From: Phormidium ambiguum IAM M-71 | Lineage (GTDB): Bacteria > Cyanobacteriota > Cyanobacteriia > Cyanobacteriales > Aerosakkonemataceae | Assembly (NCBI RefSeq): GCF_001904725.1 | Contig: NZ_MRCE01000003.1 | Location: 62,001 to 126,000, forward strand | Length of the DNA: 64,000 nucleotides | Direction: 5' to 3' | In this document: positions 16,594-27,228 of the stretch, one piece after another | How positions within the stretch are numbered: position 1 is the stretch's first letter | Layout of the letters: each line of letters starts with the position of its first letter | Notes under the pieces: generated by a model | Told to the model about the DNA's origin: nothing | Seen by the model: only the letters and a program-made list of their open reading frames with translations | Databases searched by the model: none | Made by a program: the position numbers and the translations under genes

Positions 16594-17922
16594 TTACTTC
16601 CGTTTGGCTTTTCTCCTGAACCAATTGAGCACAGAACTTCGACGGCGACGGCGACGGCGACGAGATTTCGTACCCCTGTCTTGATTTTCTAATAAACGAT
16701 CGAGATAAGCAGCATAAACTTCAGTAACGATCGCCAACCCCACACGAACACTTAACATAATTGGCAGACCCCAAGTAGTCCACAGAAAACCAGCCAAAAT
16801 CGGCCCAACAATTGTCCCAGCATCCTCACCCAAAATCATCCAACTCATCGTTTGGGCGCGTCGTCGCTTGTCAAAGCTGGAAATGTGCGCCATCAAAGAA
16901 CCCCAAGCTGGACGAAAAGCAGATTTGCCAATGTCATCCACTAGTTTTCCTGTCGCAATGCCGAAGAAATTGGGAACAAAAATGTAAATAATTGAGGAAA
17001 TGGTATTGCTAATGCTTCGTACCATTAATACCAGCTTACGATTTCCGCGATCGGACAGCCAACCAAATAAAGGCCCAGATACAAGCAACACAAGTGTTGA
17101 AGCAGTATAAATCAAACCTGTCTGCGCCTCGTTCAAACCACCGTATTGGGTCGCCAGGATGGGAAACAATCCTTTGAGCATTTCTGCTGTACCGTTAATC
17201 AAAAAATTCAGTAAGGTAAACGGAAGTAGCAGCCACCGAGATTCGGAAACATTGACAGGAAGTTCATTTGCTGGCTCTTGAGGTGTGGCTTGAGCTAAAG
17301 CTTCTGCCTTAGTCGTCGCCTCTTCAGGCTGTGAGTGACTCTCTCGGACATAGCGTGCGACAGCGTAGAGTGGAAATATCGAAATGACAAAGGAGAGGGC
17401 AAAGACTAGGGAAAAGTTAGCGGCTGTTACCGTTAGGATAATGCCAGCCAACGCTTTACCCAGCGAACCTGCGACCATTTTCGCTGTATGGTACCAGGCG
17501 AAGGCAGATGCGATCGCTTTTTTACCCCCTTGTTCGGCAATTAAAGCACTAGCCGATGGGTCGCGTAGTGCTTTGGAGGAACCGTGAATCGCTCTGACAG
17601 CATAAAGTTGCCAGGGTGATGTAACAAAAGCTAAGAGTAGCGCAACTAAACTACGCAGACCAATGGCAATGGTAAAGCTGCGTTTCAATCCAAAACGGTC
17701 AGCGACCCAACCCATCAGGGGTTTGAGCATCAAAGCAACAGCTTCGTTAAGTGCAATCAGAAAGCCAATTTGAGTCAAGCTTAACCCCAAATGAGTGGCA
17801 TACAGGGGTAGTGCAAAGCTAATGAAACCGAAACTGAGGCGCGATAGGAAACCTTCTGCAACGATCGCAAACAATGACAGATTTACTTGGCGAAGTTTGG
17901 ATAACATCCGTTCCTTGTTCAA
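16594..17922 (-). CDS. MFS transporter
   Basis: 442 aa, about 12 membrane helices in two halves. The loop 2-3 motif is present (GWVADRFGLKRS) and repeated in the second half (GWLSDRGNRK). Substrate unknown; overall pattern is that of a drug/metabolite exporter. The C-terminus ends in a run of eight arginines followed by a basic amphipathic tail, encoded by a GACGGC-type hexamer repeat at 16640-16664. That tail is unlike the family and is presumably cytoplasmic. It is convergent with glpQ and not obviously linked to the polymer cluster. Confidence 0.88.
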   Translation of the reverse strand: MNKERMLSKLRQVNLSLFAIVAEGFLSRLSFGFISFALPLYATHLGLSLTQIGFLIALNEAVALMLKPLMGWVADRFGLKRSFTIAIGLRSLVALLLAFVTSPWQLYAVRAIHGSSKALRDPSASALIAEQGGKKAIASAFAWYHTAKMVAGSLGKALAGIILTVTAANFSLVFALSFVISIFPLYAVARYVRESHSQPEEATTKAEALAQATPQEPANELPVNVSESRWLLLPFTLLNFLINGTAEMLKGLFPILATQYGGLNEAQTGLIYTASTLVLLVSGPLFGWLSDRGNRKLVLMVRSISNTISSIIYIFVPNFFGIATGKLVDDIGKSAFRPAWGSLMAHISSFDKRRRAQTMSWMILGEDAGTIVGPILAGFLWTTWGLPIMLSVRVGLAIVTEVYAAYLDRLLENQDRGTKSRRRRRRRRSSVLNWFRRKAKRK

Positions 17923-18230
17923 TGCAATAAAGAAAAAGTAAGTAGCCAGATCAAATTAATTACATAATTTTTTCCAAATTTTCGCAGAATTTTTTTCATA
18001 GATGCGATCGATATTTCCTAATTCTTATAAGCATATATCCGTATCCATTCATACTTAATAAACTGCCAAAAAATTTTAATTAAATTTATCAGTCTTTTTG
18101 ACAACTTGCTTGGAATTTTAGCATCTATCTTTAGAGATATTATTTATTTCTATGTTTAATTGAATTTTAGACAAGAGAAATTAATAACCTTTTGTTAATC
18201 AAAAGACAACTTTTAGTTAAACTTATAAAA
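17923..18230. other. divergent AT-rich promoter region
   Basis: 308 bases between the MFS gene and the porin gene, both transcribed outward. No gene, repeat or clear operator was recognised. Confidence 0.4.
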
Positions 18231-19850
18231 ATGAATCAAAATTTTGGTAACTTATTGTTAGCTCAAACCTTTTTTTTCGGAATAACTTCCTTTGTATCCT
18301 GTTGGGCAATAGTTGGGTTAATAGCAGCGAATGCCGAAAGTGTAAATAGCCCTAAAGCTATAGACTTTGCGATCGCGCAAAGCGAACCACTAGAGGCAGA
18401 TTCAATGGCTCAAATTACTTCTGTTTCCCAACTTTCTGATGTGCAGCCAACTGACTGGGCATTCCCAGCACTACAATCTTTAGTAGAGCGTTATGGCATT
18501 ATTGCTGGTTATAACGATCGCACTTTTCGAGGCGATCGAGCAATGACGCGCTATGAGTTTGCGGCAGGATTGAATGCGGCTCTAAACCGTATTAATGAGT
18601 TAATTACAAGTGGAAAAAGAAATTTAGTTACTCAAGAAGATTTGGTAACATTACAAAAGTTACAAGCAGAATTTGCCACTGAACTTAATTCCTTACGAGG
18701 TCGGATTGATGCTTTAGAACTTCGCACGCAGCAGTTAGAAGCTCGCCAATTTTCCCCGATAACTAAACTTGAAGGAGAAGTAGTTTTTGCCATCAGCGAT
18801 GTGTTTGGAAATGAAGTTGGCGATCGCAACAACGCAGTTTTTCAACAGCGGGCACGTCTCTATTTTGAATCTAGCTTTACTGGCAAAGACCGCTTGAGAG
18901 TTCGTCTTGATGTTGGGAATTTCGAGCGTTTTGATTTACCGACGAATGAAGGTCGTCTCGCTTTTGCCTCAAATACTGATGGTTTACTTGAACTAGGAGA
19001 TTTAGAGTATCGCTTTCCTTTAGGTGAAAGACTAATAGTTTATCTTGAGGCAAATGATGCTGGGCTTCATGACTTTACTAATGTTATTAATCCCTTTTTT
19101 AGAAGCAGTGGCAGTGGTGCAATTTCCCGCTTTGGTCGGCGTAACCCAATCTATCGAATTCCTAATGCAAATGCTGGTTTGGGTGCAAGCTTAAAATTAA
19201 GCGATACCCTTAGTTTTGACTTTGGTTATTTAGCAGGAGAATCGGAAAATCCTACCCCTGGTAGAGGTTTATTTAATGGTGATTATGGTGCTATTGGTCA
19301 GCTAACATTTAATCCCAGCGATCGCTTTGCCCTTGGCTTAACTTACATTCATTCTTATGCCTCTGCGGGTGAAGGTTTGGATACTGGTACTGGCAGCACA
19401 GCCGCCCGTTTAAATGAACTTGGGCCACAAGAAATTGAGCGCCCAGTAGTTGCTAATTCCTACGGTATTCAAGCCAATTACCGAGTCACTGATAATATTG
19501 CTATTGGTGGCTGGGTGGGATACTCTGCTGCTCGTGCGATCGGTCTGGGAGATGCTCAAATTTGGAACTATGCTTTCACTCTAGCTTTTCCTGACCTTGG
19601 TAAAGAGGGAAATTTGGGCGGAATTATTATCGGTATGGAACCCAAGTTAACTAATACTAGTAGTGGTTTAAGAGCGATCGGACAATTTAAAGACCGTGAT
19701 ACTTCATTCCATATTGAAACCTTTTACAGATATCAAATCACAGATAACATTTCTATTACTCCCGGTATTATCTGGATAACGAATCCAAATCACAACAGAA
19801 ATAACGATGACTTTGTTATTGGCACTATCAGAACTACTTTCGAGTTTTAA
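18231..19850 (+). CDS. iron-uptake-type porin (SLH domain + OprB-like barrel)
   Basis: 539 aa from the ATG at 18231; an upstream in-frame TTG at 18192 is less likely. An N-terminal signal segment is followed by an SLH domain (about 70-125: VSQLSDVQPTDWAFPALQSL and MTRYEFAAGLNAALNRI), a coiled-coil linker (LQAEFATELNSLRGRIDALE), and an OprB-type 16-strand-like barrel ending in Phe (TTFEF). The SLH domain anchors the protein to peptidoglycan, and the barrel sits in the outer membrane. Cyanobacterial relatives allow passage of inorganic iron and other small solutes. Confidence 0.9.
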   Translation: MNQNFGNLLLAQTFFFGITSFVSCWAIVGLIAANAESVNSPKAIDFAIAQSEPLEADSMAQITSVSQLSDVQPTDWAFPALQSLVERYGIIAGYNDRTFRGDRAMTRYEFAAGLNAALNRINELITSGKRNLVTQEDLVTLQKLQAEFATELNSLRGRIDALELRTQQLEARQFSPITKLEGEVVFAISDVFGNEVGDRNNAVFQQRARLYFESSFTGKDRLRVRLDVGNFERFDLPTNEGRLAFASNTDGLLELGDLEYRFPLGERLIVYLEANDAGLHDFTNVINPFFRSSGSGAISRFGRRNPIYRIPNANAGLGASLKLSDTLSFDFGYLAGESENPTPGRGLFNGDYGAIGQLTFNPSDRFALGLTYIHSYASAGEGLDTGTGSTAARLNELGPQEIERPVVANSYGIQANYRVTDNIAIGGWVGYSAARAIGLGDAQIWNYAFTLAFPDLGKEGNLGGIIIGMEPKLTNTSSGLRAIGQFKDRDTSFHIETFYRYQITDNISITPGIIWITNPNHNRNNDDFVIGTIRTTFEF

Positions 19851-20014
19851 TTACATCGTGTCGGGTAACACATTATGGTTCGGCGATATTTTAGCCCAAA
19901 TCCTTGTATCTGACTACCAAGGGCTATGCTCGCCACTGCCTTTTATACTCTTTTTCTACGCTCAAATGTGAGATCGATCGCACACTTACACTTTTTCGGC
20001 AAGCCCTATTTACC
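19851..20014. other. intergenic between convergent genes
   Basis: 164 bases between the porin (+) and the hybrid kinase (-). No convincing hairpin terminator found. Confidence 0.3.
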
Positions 20015-23000
20015 TCAATTGCTTTGCTTAGTTATTGAATTCGTGAGTTCCATTAATTGCTCGAACTGATAGCCTTCTACTAACTGAGTTAAAGTTTCAA
20101 TTAATCGAGTTTGTTCAACCGGAATTTGAGCAATTAATTTCAAACTCATGGTATCATCACATCGAGAAACAGCATTATGAAGTTGAGTAATCCATTCCGC
20201 AGGCATAATAGAGAGTGCCTGGGCATCTAAAGTATGATTAGATTCTGGTTGTATGTTATCGATCGACTCTCTTACTTTTGTTGTATAAGAGTATTCTATG
20301 TCTAAATTTTGAGCTAAAATTTGCAAAATTTCTTCTCGACGGAATGGCTTACTAACAAAATCATCACAACCAGAAGCAAAGCATAATTTTTGTTGTTCGG
20401 CAAATGCACTGGCTGTAATTGCTACAATTTTCGGGACATTGGCCAATTTTAATTGCTTAATTTGTCTGGTTGCTTGATAGCCATTCATAATTGGCATTTG
20501 GATATCCATAAAAATTAAATGAGGTTGCCATTGTTGGCAAAGATCGATCGCCACTTTCCCATTTTCTGCTTCCGCGATATCAAACCCAAAATAATCCAAT
20601 AATCGAACTAACAATAACCGATTAATCGGATTATCTTCGACAACCATAATTCTATACTTAGGTTGTCCAGGTGCCAAACCCGACACATCTTTTAGCGCCA
20701 AAGATGTTTTTGCTGGTTCTATTACAGTGCAACTAACAGGGATTTGAAATGAAAAACAGGTACCTTGATTAATTACACTTTTAACCTTGATTTCTCCTCC
20801 CATTAATTGCACCAACTTTTGAGAAATTCTTAATCCTAAACCTGTTCCTTCTTTAGATTCTCGTCCTACTTTTGTTTGGCTAAAAGCTTGAAACAAATTA
20901 TTGATTTCATCAGCCGCAATGCCAAATCCAGTATCTTCTATTTCAAAAAATAAATTACAAGTATGATTAGCTGCATCGGACAGAAAATTGACTCGTAGTG
21001 TCACGCTACCTGTTTTGGTAAATTTAATGCCATTGCTCAATAAATTAATTAATACTTGTCTCAGTTTGTTTTCATCAGCTTTAATAAAACGAGGTACATC
21101 AGGCGCAAGCTCAAAATTTAGTTCTAAACCTTTAGATTTAGCTTTAAGTTGCAACATATCTTGCAAAACTTTCAACAGTTGAGACAAACTAAATTGAGTG
21201 TCATGTAGGGTAACTCTTCCGGCTTCAATTTTTGACATCTCCAACACATCATTAATTAGTGACAATAAATGTTCACCACTTTGGTTAATAATATCGATGT
21301 ATCGTTGATAGTCAGCACGCAGAGAAGTATCTCGCTGTATCAATTGTGTGAAACCTAAAATCGCATTGAGTGGTGTGCGAAGTTCATGACTCATGTTGGC
21401 TAAAAATTCGCTTTTGGCTAGACTAGCAGCATCAGCAGCTTCCTTTGCACGTTTTAGCTCTTCAGCTTGGTATTGTGTTTGAGCAAATAATTCTGCTTGT
21501 TGCACTGCAACTCCGAGTTGATTACCAATTTGTGTAACAATTGGCACTTCATCTTCTTGCCAATTACGGGGGCTGCTATTTTGATAAACTCCTAATAAGC
21601 CCCAAAGTCGATCGCCACAAAAAATTGGTGCAATGAGGTAAGCCCTGGCTTGAATTTGTTCTAAAAATCCCAAATAACAACGACTAAAACCCGCTTGATA
21701 AACATCTGAAATGCAGCAATAACTGTTTTTTTTCTGATAAATTATCTTAATATTTTTTTGTAAGTAAGTATCACAAATTACTGTCTGAGAACTGTCCAAA
21801 TAACGTACAGAACAGTTTGATTCATCAATTAACTTATTTGGTAGGCAATTATTTAGTTCTTGGGGTAGTATAACTTTCCAGCCTTCAGCAACAGACTCAG
21901 AAACTATTTGTCCGCTCCAGTCAGAATTGAATTTATAAATCACGACGCGATCGCACTGAATAGCTTGTCGCAGTTCCGCAGTCGTAGCCTGAAAAATGGT
22001 TTGTAAATCCAAACTTTGTAACATTCTCATAATCACTTTATTAATAGCTTGTTCCCGTTCTGCCATTAGTTTCATTTTGGCTTCTGCCGCAATTCTTTCT
22101 TCTACTTCTTTTTCTAAAGCCAGGTTACTAGCAACTAATTCTGCTGTGCGTTCTTGAACGCGGACTTCTAATTTTTGATAAGCAAGTTGCTTTTCTTCTT
22201 CTGCCCATTTACGTTGTAATTCTGTAGCGGCTCTGGCGGCAAAGACACTTAATACAGCTTTAGTGCAATTATCAATATTTAAAGGCTTAGCATCAATAAC
22301 GCATAAATTACCGATCGCTTTTTGATTATGATCTAATAAAGGCACGCCTATATAACTTCTAGCATCAATTTCTTTCAGCCATAAATCATGAGGAAACAAC
22401 TCTTGCAAATTTTCGGCAAAGTAATAAACTTGTTTATTTTGGACGACAAGCTCACAAGGCGTACTATCTAAATTATATTGAAAGTTTTCAATCAATTGAT
22501 TGTTAGACCAAAAAGCCAGACTATTGAGATAATTGACAGATGTATCAATTTTTTCCGATACTATTACATAAGGAACATTTAAGGCGGCGGCTAAATTTTG
22601 TACCAAAGCCGAAAAAAAATCTTGTCCGATTACAGCAGCAGTACCACTAATAATCATTCGCAATGTTTCCTCTGCTCGCTGACGTTCTGTAACCTGTATC
22701 TGTAGCTCTAGATTTAAAGCTTCTAGTTGCTCTGGTGTTCGTAGTGCCAGAAATTTAGGTAAAAGTTCTACTAACTTGAGGGCTGTATAACAAGAAACTA
22801 AAGCTGTGAAGGCTCGCTCAATGCCGGAAATCCAATAATCAGGATACCAAAGCGTCCAAATATCTAGCAGATGACCTACACCACAAAGAACAATAAATGA
22901 ACTAAATAAAATGAATACCTTTGAGAAGGGAACATCGCTACGTTTGTGAACGAAATAGATTAACATTGCCGGAATAGATAGATACGCCAAGGCGATCAGT

Positions 23001-23107
23001 GCATCACTAATTAAATGCAATCCGACTAAAGGAGTTTGCCAAAGGTAGCAGTGTCCATGAGGAATATAAGAGCGGGAAGGTAGAAAATTATTCCATAATT
23101 CCAGCAT
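20015..23107 (-). CDS. ethylene-receptor-like hybrid histidine kinase with two GAF domains and receiver
   Basis: 1030 aa; the ATG has a GGAGAA ribosome site. Residues about 30-115 are three membrane helices that align with the ETR1 ethylene-binding domain: ISDALIALAYLSIP and IVLCGVGHL give Asp35, Tyr42, Cys75 and His79, with the same spacing as ETR1 Asp25, Tyr32, Cys65 and His69. Cys/His bind the copper cofactor there. GAF1 is about 155-295, a coiled coil 300-350 and GAF2 about 355-535. GAF2 looks like a phytochrome/cyanobacteriochrome GAF (DVYQAGFSRCYLGFLEQ) with Cys477 at the usual bilin-attachment position, but followed by Tyr instead of His. HisKA has His574 (NMSHELRTPLN), then HATPase (700-790), receiver Asp868 (FMDIQMPIMNG) and a C-terminal ~80-residue tail. 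Confidence 0.88.
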   Translation of the reverse strand: MLELWNNFLPSRSYIPHGHCYLWQTPLVGLHLISDALIALAYLSIPAMLIYFVHKRSDVPFSKVFILFSSFIVLCGVGHLLDIWTLWYPDYWISGIERAFTALVSCYTALKLVELLPKFLALRTPEQLEALNLELQIQVTERQRAEETLRMIISGTAAVIGQDFFSALVQNLAAALNVPYVIVSEKIDTSVNYLNSLAFWSNNQLIENFQYNLDSTPCELVVQNKQVYYFAENLQELFPHDLWLKEIDARSYIGVPLLDHNQKAIGNLCVIDAKPLNIDNCTKAVLSVFAARAATELQRKWAEEEKQLAYQKLEVRVQERTAELVASNLALEKEVEERIAAEAKMKLMAEREQAINKVIMRMLQSLDLQTIFQATTAELRQAIQCDRVVIYKFNSDWSGQIVSESVAEGWKVILPQELNNCLPNKLIDESNCSVRYLDSSQTVICDTYLQKNIKIIYQKKNSYCCISDVYQAGFSRCYLGFLEQIQARAYLIAPIFCGDRLWGLLGVYQNSSPRNWQEDEVPIVTQIGNQLGVAVQQAELFAQTQYQAEELKRAKEAADAASLAKSEFLANMSHELRTPLNAILGFTQLIQRDTSLRADYQRYIDIINQSGEHLLSLINDVLEMSKIEAGRVTLHDTQFSLSQLLKVLQDMLQLKAKSKGLELNFELAPDVPRFIKADENKLRQVLINLLSNGIKFTKTGSVTLRVNFLSDAANHTCNLFFEIEDTGFGIAADEINNLFQAFSQTKVGRESKEGTGLGLRISQKLVQLMGGEIKVKSVINQGTCFSFQIPVSCTVIEPAKTSLALKDVSGLAPGQPKYRIMVVEDNPINRLLLVRLLDYFGFDIAEAENGKVAIDLCQQWQPHLIFMDIQMPIMNGYQATRQIKQLKLANVPKIVAITASAFAEQQKLCFASGCDDFVSKPFRREEILQILAQNLDIEYSYTTKVRESIDNIQPESNHTLDAQALSIMPAEWITQLHNAVSRCDDTMSLKLIAQIPVEQTRLIETLTQLVEGYQFEQLMELTNSITKQSN

Positions 23108-23350
23108 TAGCTTGTTCTCCAGGCCATTTTCTTGTAACCATTGTCTAATAATTTATCCGCTCTTGGGAGCAAAATTTATTTTTCCTCACTATTTACTAAT
23201 GGTTGCATTGAATAATTTAAATCACCATCCATGATGGAACTTTAAGTCGGTAACTTAACAAAGTTGCCCAGAATTTTATTTTTTCGGTAATAAGACAGCG
23301 TGTACAATAAGACACAAGTAATATGTTGTAAAATAATATTTGTGTTGCCC
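23108..23350. other. divergent intergenic region
   Basis: Holds promoters of the hybrid kinase (-) and the HTH-AAA gene (+). The frame of the latter continues upstream to a GTG at 23300, which is judged less likely as start. Confidence 0.3.
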
Positions 23351-24709
23351 GTGACTTCTCCAGACAGAATCTCTGAACAAACTTTATCTGCAAAACGAAG
23401 AAGAGGCGTGATTCTAAGCGCCCAGGGCTGGCAACGTTTACAAGCTGCTGAATATTTATCCGCTGCAAGAGACAATGCAGGTAATGCTTATACATTAGAA
23501 CAGTTAAGCGATCGCACTGGAATTAGCACCAAAACCTTAACCAAAGTACGTCGCCGTCAAAATCCCGTAGATCAACCGACACTAGCAGAATATTTCAAAT
23601 CTTTTCATCTTTCCTTAGAAAAGGATGATTATATTAACCAAGAACCAGATCCAGACGCTTCTTCTGCTACTTTAACTAATTTGTTACAAACACCTTTAAA
23701 AGGACAATTAACTCTTGAGTCTCCGTTTTATATCTATCGTCCTCCAGCCGAGAAACTTATACTTAAAGAAATTGTCCAGCCCGGAGCATTAATTCGTATC
23801 CGTGCTCCCCGACAGTTTGGCAAAACTTCCCTGATTGCCAAAGCCTTAAATCATGCGGAAGAAAACCATTTTCAGACAGCGGTGGTAAGTTTACAGCTAG
23901 CAGACAGCGAAGTTTTAGGAAGTTTAAGCCAATTCTTACAATGGTTGTGTGTAATGGTGAGTCGCAGTCTCGGCTTACCTAACGCTTTAGAAGAATATTG
24001 GAATCCGATGTTTGGTAGTAGCTATAGTTGCAATGATTATTTTGAAAGTTATTTATTATCTGCCTCAGAAAGCCCACTGTTGTTAGTTTTAGACGAAGTG
24101 AACTTACTATTTAATTATCCGAAAATTGCCGCAGATTTTTTCGGAATGTTAAGGGCTTGGTATGAGCGATCGCGTCACAGTACCAATGGCAGTGAATTAT
24201 GGCAAAAATTACGCCTCATTATTGTTTATTCCACAGATGTATTTTTACCGTTAAACGTACATCAATCTCCCTTTAATGTAGGATTATTAATTACATTATC
24301 TGCCTTTACTAAAGAACAAATTCAAGAACTTGTCATCCGCTACGGACTAACACCAGCCGAATTTTATGCAACTGAATTGCTACAATTACTCGGTGGTCAT
24401 CCTTACTTAACTCAACTAGCACTTTTTCACTTAAGTCAACAACAAATCACCTTAAAGCAAATTACCGCAACTATACTTACTCCTGAAACCATCTTTGATA
24501 GTCATTTACGCCAACAATTAGGTTATTTAGAACAACATCCAGAATTAGCAGAAGCTATGAGCCAAGTAGTTGCCAATCCCAAGGGAATAGAACTACATCC
24601 AGCCACAGCTTTTAAACTACAAGGTGTGGGATTAATTCGGTTTGAAAATGGATTGGCAATTTCTAGCTGTAACTTATACCAAACATACTTTGCTCAAATT
24701 TTGAAATAA
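23351..24709 (+). CDS. HTH plus AAA-like (AAA_35) ATPase
   Basis: 452 aa if started at the GTG at 23351 (a GTG at 23300 would add 17 residues). The N-terminal ~90 residues carry a helix-turn-helix-like segment (TLEQLSDRTGISTKTLTKVRR). Residues about 100-400 form a STAND/AAA-like NTPase: ESPFYIYRPPAE, Walker A APRQFGKTS and Walker B LLLVLDEVNLLF, then YSTDVFLPLNVHQSPFNVG and GGHPYLTQLA. This AAA-like family is abundant in filamentous cyanobacteria, usually fused to signalling domains. Function unknown. It is one of two such proteins in this island (the other at 28731). Confidence 0.82.
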   Translation: MTSPDRISEQTLSAKRRRGVILSAQGWQRLQAAEYLSAARDNAGNAYTLEQLSDRTGISTKTLTKVRRRQNPVDQPTLAEYFKSFHLSLEKDDYINQEPDPDASSATLTNLLQTPLKGQLTLESPFYIYRPPAEKLILKEIVQPGALIRIRAPRQFGKTSLIAKALNHAEENHFQTAVVSLQLADSEVLGSLSQFLQWLCVMVSRSLGLPNALEEYWNPMFGSSYSCNDYFESYLLSASESPLLLVLDEVNLLFNYPKIAADFFGMLRAWYERSRHSTNGSELWQKLRLIIVYSTDVFLPLNVHQSPFNVGLLITLSAFTKEQIQELVIRYGLTPAEFYATELLQLLGGHPYLTQLALFHLSQQQITLKQITATILTPETIFDSHLRQQLGYLEQHPELAEAMSQVVANPKGIELHPATAFKLQGVGLIRFENGLAISSCNLYQTYFAQILK

Positions 24710-24884
24710 AACAAACTAGTACCATAAATCCGATCGTTGAGTTGTTTCTCCCCGCCTCCCCAGTTTATGCACAACAAAGCTTAATTTTTCTTTTCCTCAC
24801 ATTTTACTTATTTTTCTTTTTAAACAATTAGAGTTATATCATGTCCAATTAATTCAGTTCAGGACTTATTTAAAGGAAATGTTT

Positions 24885-26378
24885 ATGTTTAAGCAAATCA
24901 AACTACAAACTCAATTGATAAGTTCGTTTGCAGTTATGGGAGCGATCGTACTGATTGTGGGAGTGGTGGGATGGAATGGCAGTTTGCGACTTAGCGACCA
25001 TATTAATACTTTGGGCAAAAATAGCCTACCCAGCATTCGCGGATTGTGGAAAATTAACGAAGGACAAGGACAAGTCCAGTCATCAGCAAGGGCACTGGCA
25101 AATCCAAACTTGAGTCAGGAAGCTAAAGACGTTGAACTTAAACGAATTCAAACGGCATGGCAACAAATTAATGAAGGATTTGCAGAATACACATCGGCTC
25201 CACAGACACCACAAGAAGCTAAAGTTTACCAACAATTTCAGATTAATTGGGCAAGATGGAAGCAAGATCAAGAGGAAATTTTACGATTGTATCAAGCGTC
25301 TAAAGCCGATCGAGAAGTTTCCGAGTCTGAGCTTGACGAGATTAGTAAGTTCCTAGCTAACGAGGAGCCGAAATCATTTAATTTGGCAACGGAAGATTTG
25401 CTCAAGTTATTGGAAATTAATAGTGAGGTGGCAAATACAGCCCAAAAGTTAGCCCTTCAAGATGTGTCTCAAATTAATTTCTGGATTTTTTGTGGGTTTG
25501 TTGTGGGGTCAATAGCTGCATTTATTCTTGGTATCTACCTGAGTAGAATGTTAACCGCAAAAATTACGGCGATGATCGATACACTGATGAGTTCTTCAAC
25601 TGAAATGGCGGCGATGGTTGCTCAGCAGGAAAAAATTACTACTCAACAAGCTACATCAGTTAACCAAACTACAACCGCAATGGATGAATTGGGAATTTCT
25701 TCAAGTCGATCGGCCCAACAAGCTGCTTCTGCAACCAATGGAGCACAACAAGCAATGTCATTGGCAGAAAATGGAACCCAAGCGGTTGAAAGAACTCTCA
25801 AAGGAATGGCTTCTTTAAAGAATAAAGTTGATGCGATCGCATTGCAGATTAACCACTTAAACCAGCAAACAGCACAGATTAGTAGTATCACTAATTTAGT
25901 CAGCGATATCGCTAATCAAACCAATATGTTGGCGCTAAATGCTGCGGTAGAAGCTGTCAGGGCGGGAGAGTTTGGTAAGGGTTTTGCGATCGTTGCTAGC
26001 GAAATTCGCCAATTAGCAGATCAAAGTAAACAATCAGCCCAAAAGATTAACACTTTGATTGCTGATATTCAATCTACAATCAGCACAACTGTAATCGTTA
26101 CAAATGAGGGGACAAAAACAGTAGTAGATGGGGTAAAAATTGCCCAAGAAACCGCATCTGCTTTTGCGGGAGTTTCTGATGCCGTGAATCACGTTTTTCT
26201 CAATAGTCAACAAATTGCTTTGAGTTCTCAACAGCAAGCGATCGCTATTCAGCAAGTTGTTGAAGCCATGAATTCCTTAAATGTAGCAGCCAAAGAAACC
26301 GCTAGTGGCATCAACCAAACTCAAGTTACCATGCAACAACTCAAAGAAGCGGCACTGAATCTAAAGGCGATCGTCTAA
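24885..26378 (+). CDS. methyl-accepting chemotaxis protein
   Basis: 497 aa from the ATG at 24885; an ATG two codons earlier sits too close to AAAGGA to be preferred. TM1 is near the N-terminus, followed by a four-helix-bundle sensor region (about 30-190), TM2 (about 200-220) and a long cytoplasmic coiled coil with the signalling tip [28 protein letters not shown], split here by the conserved EIRQLADQS. No separate HAMP motif is evident. It should signal to a CheA-type kinase for motility or pilus control. No che genes lie nearby. Confidence 0.92.
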   Translation: MFKQIKLQTQLISSFAVMGAIVLIVGVVGWNGSLRLSDHINTLGKNSLPSIRGLWKINEGQGQVQSSARALANPNLSQEAKDVELKRIQTAWQQINEGFAEYTSAPQTPQEAKVYQQFQINWARWKQDQEEILRLYQASKADREVSESELDEISKFLANEEPKSFNLATEDLLKLLEINSEVANTAQKLALQDVSQINFWIFCGFVVGSIAAFILGIYLSRMLTAKITAMIDTLMSSSTEMAAMVAQQEKITTQQATSVNQTTTAMDELGISSSRSAQQAASATNGAQQAMSLAENGTQAVERTLKGMASLKNKVDAIALQINHLNQQTAQISSITNLVSDIANQTNMLALNAAVEAVRAGEFGKGFAIVASEIRQLADQSKQSAQKINTLIADIQSTISTTVIVTNEGTKTVVDGVKIAQETASAFAGVSDAVNHVFLNSQQIALSSQQQAIAIQQVVEAMNSLNVAAKETASGINQTQVTMQQLKEAALNLKAIV

Positions 26379-26384
26379 CAAGAA

Positions 26385-26461
26385 CAGGAATGACGCAAAT
26401 TATGAGAATAAACACCACTTGTAGGGGCAATCCCCCTGTGGTTGCCCCTATATTTTAGAGT
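26385..26461 (+). repeat. MITE-like element family A (CAGGACTTACGCA type)
   Basis: Left end CAGGAATGACGCAAATTATG and core palindrome GTAGGGGCAATCCCCCTGTG plus GTTGCCCCTA. The right terminal repeat is lost. Other copies: 27229-27299, 46204-46290 and 53206-53297. Confidence 0.75.
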
Positions 26462-26494
26462 AGAAATAAATATTTTGCCCTAGCCAAGGTAGAA

Positions 26495-26542
26495 CCTCCC
26501 AAATCCCTGCCCGTAGACGGGGAGGGGTTTGGGGTGGGGTTT
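26495..26542 (+). repeat. G/C-rich palindromic repeat family B
   Basis: Core CTGCCCGTAGACGGGGAGG, followed by GGTTTGGGGTGGGG. Same family as 32211-32355, 35208-35270, 46028-46099, 46328-46435 and 59581-59659. Confidence 0.7.
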
Positions 26543-26677
26543 AATAAGCCTTAATTAAAATTCTGATCTACATCCTTAAATTCCTGACTTAAGCTTCCAT
26601 CTTGGATGGTCGTTTCACTATACGAATGCCACTATACAATTAGAACAACTTTTCCAACTTTTACTCAAACAATAAAT

Positions 26678-27214
26678 ATGGTTAATTCTTTTGTAACAGA
26701 CGCTTCAATTCGTGAACTTGATGTCCCACTAAACAGAGATGTATTTCTTCGGACTTTAATTCGAGAACTTTCCGGTACTCTACAGGATGTCGTTGGATTA
26801 GAAGAAGCATCAGGTTTTATTAGTGTTGTGGGTCAATTAATGGGAAAACAGATTGATGACGCTTATAAGTCAGCTTTGCAAGTTTCCCATCTTTCGCGTT
26901 CGCAAGTCGGAGAAGTTTTAGTAGACCTAAAAAAACGGATTCAAGGTGATTTTTATGTTATTGAAGAAACCGAAGAAAAAATAGTGTTTGGCAATCGGGT
27001 TTGTCCATTTGCAGAAAAAGTCACTAATCGTCCTTCTATGTGCATGATGACTTCCAATGTTTTTGGCTCAATTGCGGCTGAAAATCTTGGTTATGCAAAA
27101 GTAGAATTACAAGAAACGATCGCAGAAGGTGCCCCTGGATGCCGAGTTGTGATTTATCTTCAACTGACGGAAGAAGCAGAAGAAGCAGAAGGTAGAGAAT
27201 ATTTTAAAGCATAA
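26678..27214 (+). CDS. methanogen output domain 1 (MetOD1)-like protein
   Basis: 178 aa from the ATG at 26678 ([10 protein letters not shown]); an upstream ATG at 26606 would add 24 residues lying next to repeat sequence. The profile ([41 protein letters not shown], a Cys pattern at 109, 122 and 155, and [12 protein letters not shown]) fits the MetOD1/V4R-like signalling output fold. The three cysteines could bind a metal or sense redox state. It lies about 110 bases before a PAS kinase on the same strand and probably acts with it. Physiological role unknown. Confidence 0.65.
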   Translation: MVNSFVTDASIRELDVPLNRDVFLRTLIRELSGTLQDVVGLEEASGFISVVGQLMGKQIDDAYKSALQVSHLSRSQVGEVLVDLKKRIQGDFYVIEETEEKIVFGNRVCPFAEKVTNRPSMCMMTSNVFGSIAAENLGYAKVELQETIAEGAPGCRVVIYLQLTEEAEEAEGREYFKA

Positions 27215-27228
27215 CATCATTTAAACCC

